Source of the DNA: Theropithecus gelada
Lineage: Eukaryota > Chordata > Mammalia > Primates > Cercopithecidae
Assembly: GCF_003255815.1 (NCBI RefSeq)
Contig: NC_037682.1
Coordinates: forward strand, 6,301,115 to 6,365,114
Direction: 5' to 3'
Length of the DNA: 64,000 nucleotides
The stretch's first letter is position 1; every line of letters starts with the position of its first letter. This document shows positions 50,825-59,800 of this stretch, piece by piece. A model generated the notes under the pieces. It searched no databases. It saw only the letters and a list, made by a program, of their open reading frames with translations, and was not told the DNA's origin. Both the position numbers and the translations under genes were made by a program.

Positions 50825-53800
50825 AAAAAAAACCATCCTATGCTTGAAGGCTTGCTTGGAAAATAAAGTATCTGCCAGAGAATCTTAGAGGGCTTAGGGG
50901 TGCCTAAGGGTAAGAAAGTACAGGGTTGATTATTTATTTAGAGACAAGACCTTGCTTGTCATCCAGGTTGCAGTGCAGTGGTGTAATCACAGCTCATGGC
51001 AGCTTCAAACTCCTGGGCTCAAGCAATTCTCTCACTTCAGCCTCTTGAGTAGCTGGGACTACAGGCAAGTACCACCACACCCGGCTAATTTTTTGTAGAG
51101 CCAGGATCTCCCTATGTTGTCCAGACTGGTCACTAACTCCTGGCTTCAACGAATCCTCCCATCTTAGCCTCCCAAAGCAGTGGGATTACAGGCATCTACC
51201 ACCGTGCCTGGCCAGGGTCAATCTGCACTAAGTTGCTCAGAGTCTCTTTTAGTTCTTCAGTAAGATCCAGAGAGCCAGGTGTTACCTAGAGGCAACTTAG
51301 TCACTCTCCTGCACTCCCTCAAGTACACAAGTGAAAAAAAAACAAAGGCCCACCTCCAAGGTGGTCCACGGCTTCAAATTGCTTCAGGCTGCTGTGCAAG
51401 GAGACAAGGAAAGTTCTTTCAGGATCCCTCCACATGGAGGGAATGGTATTCACCAGGCCTCCAGAAAACGGGGCTCACCAGGAGAGCAGGGCATAAAGGA
51501 TATCTCAGCCCTGGCCAGATGAGGAGCCAGCAAGAAAACTGGAGGTTGGGAAGGGCACACAGAAGCCAAGACGGAGTCAGACATATAACCAGAGATGTCG
51601 ACTAGGCCACAAACAGCACCTTCAAAGAGCTCCATTTGGAAGAATGTAACTAAGGTCTACCAGTACTAGCCCCTTGCCACAAACAAACAAAATGCCAATT
51701 TCCCACACGAAGCCAAATCAAAACCCCAGCAGTGCTTATTAAACAATTAAAAAAAAAATCACACCTCACAAAGTAAGACTGACTCCCAAGAGTCATCTAG
51801 CTTTCCTGGAGACACAGAGACACAAACAAGAATGCTAGGAAATGATCAACTACAAAGGACCATGAGAGAAATTTTGGGGGTGACAGAAATGTCTTGATTG
51901 TGGTAGTGGTGGTGGTGGTGGTGGTGACTTCAGGCATCAGTCAGAATTCCTAGGAATGCACACCCACAATGAGCTTTACCATGTAAGAATCATATCTCAA
52001 TAAACCTGTCTTAAAAACAAACACAGAAGCATGCCTTGAGAGTGTTTCCCAAACAGGCCCTTATGCCGCCATGCTTCAGAATCTACGGGAGGACATACAG
52101 GCTCCCAGAGCACTGAAGAGGAACGCTGTTACAGACAACAACTGTAAGAAAAAGTTTTGTGTAACAAAGCTACTTACATGTATCAACTAACACTTCATAT
52201 AATCTTGCCAATCAGCTAACAAACATTTTCTAAAAAGAAAATACTCAGCAATTTTTTCCTCTAGGTCCCTGTACTAAGCAACTCTTCTCTACAATGAAAA
52301 TATGTATGTAGTACCATCTGTTCTGAGTATAAGGTGACCAGGACAAATACACTAAGTTGAATCATCAAGGACTTCACTTAAACCTTCTAACTCTTAGAAC
52401 AATAGCCATTCAAAAAGGACCAGGAAGTTTCAAAGGCAGCACAGAGATGGGGAACACTCCAAACTCACTGGTTTTGCCCCCAAAACGAGAGGACCTAACA
52501 AGAAATTATTAATATTATAAAAATAACTGTTACAATGAAATAAGCTGGGGAAAAGTTTAAATTGTAAAATGGCCAGTATCATGTAATTATTTCCATTTTT
52601 TTTCTGACTAGGGCAAGAAGGTATTATTTTCTTCGTATTACCAAACTGAATTCCTTTCAAAAAACAATTTACTTACTGTTTCTTCTCATTCATTTCCCAG
52701 GCTTCAAGTATTCGTTCTATTAATTGACATTTTTGGAAAAGCTGAATAAAAAAGAATATTCCAGTTAACACTTCAAAGCATCGAAACTTTTTTTTTTTTA
52801 ATTATACTTTAAGTTCTAGGGTACAAGTGCACAACATGCAGGTTTGTTACATATGTATACATGTGCCATGTTGGTGTGCTGCACCCATTAAATCATCATT
52901 TACATTAGGTATATCTCCTCCTAATGCTATCCCTTCCCCCCCCCCCCAACAATAGGACCCAGTGTGTGATGTTCCCCTTCCTGTGTCCAATCTCATTGTT
53001 CAATTCCCACCTATGAGTGAGAACATGTGGTATTTGATTTTCTGTTCTTGCGATAGTTTGCTGAGAATGATGGTTTCCAGCTGCATCCATGTCCCTACAA
53101 AGGACAAAAACTCATCCTTTTTTATGGCTGCATAGTATTCCATGGTGAGTATGTGCCACATTTTCTTAATCCAGTCTGTCACTGATGGACATTTGGGTTG
53201 ATTCCAAGTCTTTGCTATTGTGAATAGTGCCACAATAAACATACGTGTGCATGTGTCTTTATAGCAGCATGACTTATAATCCTTTGGGTATATCCCCAGT
53301 AATGGGATGGCTGGGTCAAATGGTATTTCTAGTTCTAGATCACTGAGGAATCACCACACTGTTTTCCACAATGGTTGAACTAGTTTACAGTCCCACCAAC
53401 AGTGTAGAAGTGTTTCTCCACATCTTCTATTTCTCCATATCCTCTCCAGCACCTGTTGTTTCCTGATTTTTTAATGATTGCCATTCTAACTGGTGTGAGA
53501 TGGTATCTCATTGTGGTTTTGATATGCATTTCTCTGATGGCGAGTGATGATGAGCATTTTTTCATGTGTCTGTTGGCTGTATGAATGTCTTCTTTTGAGA
53601 AGTGTCTCTTCATATCCTTTGCCCACTTTTGGATGGGGTTGTTTGTTTTTTTTTTTTTTTTTTTTTTTTGAGACGGAGTCTGGCTCTGTCTCCCAGACTG
53701 GATGGAGTGCAGTGGCGCGATCTCGGCTCACTGCAAGCTCTGCCTCCCGGGTTCACGCCATTCTCCTGCCTCAGCCTCCCGAGTAGCTGGGACCACAGGC

Positions 53801-56800
53801 GCCCGCCACCTCGCCCGGCTAGTTTTTTGTATTTTTTAGTAGAGACGGGGTTTCACCGTGTTCGCCAGGGTGGTCTCGATCTCCTGACCTCGTGATCCGC
53901 CCGTCTCGGCCTCCCAAAGTGCTGGGATTACAGGCTTGAGCCATCGCGCCCGGCCGTTTGTTTTTTTTCTTGTAAATTTGATTGAGTTCTTTATAGGTTC
54001 TGGATATTAGCCCTCAGAACTCTAGGTTAAAGAGAATAGTAGTATGCATAATCTAGCAAGCTAAATGTTGCTAAACCAAATGCAATGTGATAATCTACTG
54101 CAGACCCTCAGAACACCACAGGGATTCAAATCAGGATCCACACCCTCCACAGAACATCTACAGGAAACTCAGTATTACAGGTAGTGCAGTTAACCTGAAG
54201 CAAAGCCAAGTTTTATTAGCTGTGAAAATTCAGACCAGAAATATAAAACCTGAACTAAATTAAAACGGAATAAAGAAAACTATGCCTTGGCAAAAATTTA
54301 ACTTAGAATCCAAAGTAATACTAGTACTTTTAAAATGTGAGCAAGTCTTACTTCCAGATGAACTAACATGACTGCATTAATATTAAACACAGGTGGATTT
54401 TGCCCAAATTCTGCAAGTCAGAGACAACTGCTGCGGGCTGCAATAATGGAATGTGCAGTGCTAATTCTTCTCAGGTGTCATTTGTCTTTCCCATCAACTT
54501 CACTGTTCCAAGCTAGCCTTTTCTACATTTTAGGTTTGCGAGTAAACCAAGCGTGGGCTAGAAATTTTTAAAGTACCATAGAACAAGCAAGAAAAAATCT
54601 GAAGACTGACTTAGTAAAATTATCTCATATTTGACAGAAGAGAAAAAGAGACCCCAGGAAGAGACTCTCAACATCACAAAGAACTCAATTCTCCTGACTT
54701 TCAGTCAACGTATTCAGCAAAGAAAGTATACTCTGGTCTGCCAAATAATAGTGCGAATGTTTTCTATAGTATTTAAATATCTATGATTCTTCAAATCATC
54801 AAAATATTTATATATCTTCAAACCTATTAATTTTATCAAATAAAGAGGCCACTTAGCTTTTTTCTCACAAGACAGTTCATTTAATAGTTATTTGTCCAGT
54901 AGCTGATTTATATCACGATTGGTTAAACATGAAACAAACATGATAGTTAAATATTTAGACTCTGAAATCTAACCTCAAGCCCTTAAACCTCAATTCATAC
55001 CACAGTCAAGTGGAAAACTGCTCTAACCAGGAGAGAGTGGGAGAAAAATGAGACCAAATAAGCTTACATGTTTTAATAACAAATTATCACCAGTGGAGTC
55101 TTGATCAGTAATTGTGGCATTTTCTGTGTTTTCAAATGGACTTGCAAGAATCAGTGCAATACAAATTTCCACTTGTGTATGCAAAAAGTTATTCCATGTA
55201 TATTTGAAGAACATGTTCTACAAGAAAGAAAAACCATATTTGGTTACCTCAATGTTTAAGCCAATACTTTAATACATTTATAGAAGAGTGATTTAATAAA
55301 GTAAAAATGATGTGCTCTCAGTCCAAAAGGACCAATTAAAAGGAACACGAGTTCACATCATTAGTACTCGCATAACCAGAGTTTCATTTTCTGTGGTTTC
55401 AGTTACCCATAGTCGACCATGATCTGAAAATAGATGAGTATAATACAGTAAGACAGGCTAATGCAAGAGATGACACTCACATAACATTCATTACAGTATA
55501 GTATTATAATTGCTCTACTTTATTATTAGTTATTATTAATCTCTTCCTGTGCTTAATTTATAAATTAAACTTTGTCACAGGTATGTATAGGAAAAACATA
55601 GTATATATGTAGGGTTAGATATCTGTGGTTTTGGGCATCCAAACGGGGGCTTGGAAGGTATCCCTCATAAATAACGGGGACTACATGGGGATGTGAAATA
55701 CTGCTTTAGAGCCTAAATGGCATGCTATCTGCTTATGTGACATGCCAAAACTGGCATGGAATCCAGTAAAAAACCAACGACAAACATACAAAGACAAGAG
55801 AACGTTTCTCCAAGAGAAAGGGAGTATCATTTTTGTTTTCAAAGCAACTAACACAAATACTAAGTGTGGTAAATTTTCTATAATTTTCAAGAAAATTTAT
55901 AAGAATTTCATTTTGATGCAACAAATATTTACTGATGGCTTTTGTGCAGGGTATTGTACGAGATGCAATATGGCAGACTGAGGTACACAAAAATATGGTC
56001 CACAATCTTGAGGTGCTCATGACTCAACTCTGGCATACAAAAACTAGAACTATCAGCAAAAACAAATGGTACGAGAGGCAGCAACGTGAATTTCCTGGAA
56101 GTACAAGGGTTTTCAAATTACTTGAAAAGGTAATAGCAATTCAAAAGGTAAAGAATTTCTAAAAGCACAAAATGCATCAAGTATGTATTTAGGAAATGGT
56201 TGGATCTGGTAATCTAATCTCAGAATGAAAAAGTAATGAATGACTCCTCCAGTAGTCTCACCAAATTAAGTCTCATCAAAAGGAGTCCTTAAGATTAACA
56301 GAATAAATTAACAATAACTGTACACTTTTATTAGTAAAATTAAAGACTAGTGATTAATGACTTTGCAAAGTTATATTCCCAGAGTTTTATACACTAGAAG
56401 GTAAGACAAAAACTACGTCCCCAGAGGGCAATGACCATGCTAGCTATCAAAAAAATGGTGATTCTTTAAATCTTCATCTCTTTTTCCAAATTGCTCCTGT
56501 TTTCTATGCTCTATACTGATTTAACCCAAAGCTGAAATCTAACAAAAATATCTCAGTGATGCTAGGAATCATAATGATGTGGCTGATAAAGCACATATGG
56601 GTTTGAAATTGGGTGAATTCAAATCTTGGCTTCACCACTCACTAGCCGATGGAACGTATCCTCTCTCTGGGCATGATCTGAAAAACATATCCTCCCTCTC
56701 ACTGTAATGTTCACCTGGGTGTCCTGGAGATCACCCAGGATCACATGAATAGTGTACAGAAGATGAACATTACAATGCCCGTCATAAAGTGAACAAACAT

Positions 56801-59800
56801 CTCCTTTGAAACACCCCCAAATCTCCCCCAAATATATGATGTGACCAGATGTCTTGTGAAACCTGCTAAAGGGTTAACCCTCATGCTTTCTGTGCTGTGG
56901 GTGGCAGCACAGAGAGAAGCATGGGCTCCAGAGCTGGGCCTGTGGATTCTAAGCACAAACTCTGAAACTGGGGAATTCAGGGGTCAGGGAGACCTAAATC
57001 ACCCCTGGGCTTTCCCTTCTCCTTCCATCAATAAGCACGCTAATAACTGTCTCAAGGAAGAGTCAATCCAGACTCAAATAAATTAAGACCATATGGCATC
57101 AGGTACATTATACAGATACCTCCCAGTGGCAAGAAGATAAAGGTTTGTCCCCTCACTAAATACGAACAGAAAACAATGCTGCACCCAGCAGTCATCGTCC
57201 ACGAGACGGAGCACAAGGGAAAGGCTGATGTCTCTTAATCATCTTCAAAATCCTGTGTTACAATTCTTTATACAAAGCAACAGTAGATGCCTAGTGAACA
57301 ATTATAAGCATTCAAAATTTATGATAAACTCAAGGCAAAAACTACATAAAACACCATTTATGCTCAGACCAAGAAAAGTCACTGACATATTGTAAATCTG
57401 TAAGGTTGTAACTTGGTTAAATTTCCATGAAATATCAATGGCAAATTAAAATGTCTGTGAGCAGGGAAAATCTCACCAATATGACTCCAATGCTATTCAG
57501 CTCCATAAGGTCCCCATTTATACTGCTGGTATTGGTTTGAAGCAGGCTGGATATCAATCTAATGACATTCAACCGGGTATTCCCCACAGGAGGATCCAGC
57601 ACACCCCATGTGGTCTTCATCACACTTTTCTGAAGAAGAAAAAGCTTTCCAATTAAATTCAGTTAAATGAACAAAGCAAATGGTGTATTTGCTAAGACAT
57701 GACGCTAGTTTAAATCCTGCAAACAACATGGCCTTAATTTTACACCTGAAACAAAATCTAAAGTTGCTCTTGATATCTTTCAGATACAATGAAATAACCA
57801 AGCAGGAAAAAGGAAATAAAAGCAAGTAATTTCCCTGGACCATAAATTTTATAAGAAATCAAGTATCTCCCTGCCTCAACATTCCAAGCTGTCATGAGAA
57901 GAAAGCAGAAGGCTGCAGAATACCCTAGGAAAAAGCACAATATTTCAAAATCTGACCAGAAATCTAAACTAAAAGAAGTTATGGCTGGGCACAGTAGCTC
58001 ATTCCTATAATCCCAGCACTCTGGGAGGCCAAGGCAGGTGGATCACTTGAACCCAGGAGTTTGAGACCAGCCTGAGCAACATGGTGAGACCCTGTCTCTA
58101 CAAAAAATACAAAAATTAGCCAGGCAAGGTGATGCACACCTGTAGTACCAGCTACTCAGGAAGATGAGGTGGGAGAATCACCTGGGCCTGGGGAAGTTGA
58201 GGCTGCAGTGAGCTGTGACTGTGCCATTGCACTCTAACCTGAGCAACAGAGTGAGACACTGTCTCTGATCCAAAAAAAAAAAAAAAAAAAAAAGGGAAGA
58301 GGGAAAAAAGGAGGAGGAGGAGGAGAAGGAGGAGGAAGAAAGGGAAGGAGGAAGAGGAAGAAAGGAAGAAGAAAAAAGAGGAAGAAGAAAAAAGTAGTAG
58401 TAGTGGTAGTGGTGGTGGTAGTGGTAGTGGTAGTGGTAGTGGTTGCTACAAGTGGTTTTGGAATACAATCCTCAGTCTGAGCCAAATCTGTAATAAAAAT
58501 GCAAATTCAGACGTTGCCTCTGGATCACAAACCTGAAATGTGATCATTCTAAACCTGTTCTTGTCCATCAACAGGAGTTTCTATAGTCCGAAATCACAAA
58601 AGACAGAAGCAGAACATTTCCTAACTTTAGAAGTCTGAGAGGCAAGGGTGGCACACCCTAGGTCAGGCTGCCCTTTCTGCCCTTCCCCATCCACATCAAC
58701 AGCCTCGCTCCCTCTGGCTCCCACCCTCCCGAGGACTGACAGAGCTGTAAGGCCCACGGTTCTGCTCTCTATGGAAAACAGCTCTAATTGGCAGGCTTTG
58801 TAAAAAACTTCATGGATCTACTTACAGACACATCCCATAGTAAAACCAGGTGCAAAGAGAACTCACTCAGTCCTCGGAGTAACAGAGAAGCCCAAACAAG
58901 ACCCTGCCTGATACTTTTGAATCGGGGCCAAGAACCAGATGCCACCTGTTTGTCCACCCAGAAAGAAGATGGGTAGGCCACCTAAGACACAGGTTGGGCC
59001 CTTCCTCACACACCTTCTTCCCTGTCAGATCCTCCTCCCACCTCTGTCTTCCATTTGTGATGTTCTATCCTCTTCTAAATCTTTTCTTTTTCTTTCCTTA
59101 CTGTTTTTCTTCCCAGGACTGGCATGAAGGATGATCACTGTCAAACACCAACAGAGGCACTTTCCCTAAGGGCGAGCACCAACACTATGGTCCACATTCA
59201 ACGCAGGCTGAATGCAGATAAGAAGATGTGGCTGGAATGGAAGCAGCAGAACAACGCAAACTCTTGAGCGCAGCGATGGAACCACGACCTGCTAACCAAT
59301 GGCATCGGGTATCTGAAAAGATGATCTGAAGCTGAACTAGACTCCCTTGGTTATTTAAGTTATTCTGTACTCCCACAACTCCAAATAGTTAAACAGAAAA
59401 CATCTAATTTAGAAGTGAGAAACTAGTATTCTGAATTCTCAATAACTCGTACAGTAGATAACCACAGAGATACACACTATATGGGACACCAGATTCAATG
59501 ACATAGGGCAGAAGAAAAAGGAAACTTAAGAACTGTTGCTGGGAACAGAAATCGCACGGAACTGTATCTTCCACCCTAGACTCCAAACGCAAGTGATTCT
59601 TCCCCTTCTCTAAATCTGTACCAATCCAAGGGGCGAAAGAACACCGTTTATAGACTGCTGACAAAACTCTTGTGGGTCTTCACTGAGGAAACAGTCATTT
59701 TAAAATTAGCACATGGGAGGCTCTGTACTGAAAAACCTTCAAGTCATATTCTCTCCAAATTGTACACTAACTTCAACCTACTCTTTCTTAAATAAGGTCG

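Larger units (their letters stand above)
52788..54018 (-). mobile_element. L1 (L1P-type) 3' end, 5'-truncated, split by AluY
   Basis: Poly-T, then the reverse complement of the L1 3' UTR ('tacatatgtatacatgtgcc') and ORF2 C-terminus ('atggctgcatagtattccat', 'gggatggctgggtcaaatgg'), stopping at 'ctggatattagccct'. About 0.9 kb is L1; the AluY occupies 53648-53955. It is in the same sense as PPP6R3. I could not find a convincing target-site duplication. Confidence 0.93.

Noticed and set aside
50387..50836. 149-codon open frame full of X
   Set aside because: Created by the run of N; no real sequence supports it.
53602..53895. 97-codon + frame starting in L1 and ending in Alu
   Set aside because: The junction of an L1 3' end and a nested AluY; the translation is typical Alu.
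58178..58485. Histidine/tyrosine- and threonine-rich minus frames
   Set aside because: Translation of the purine/GTG simple repeat, not a protein.
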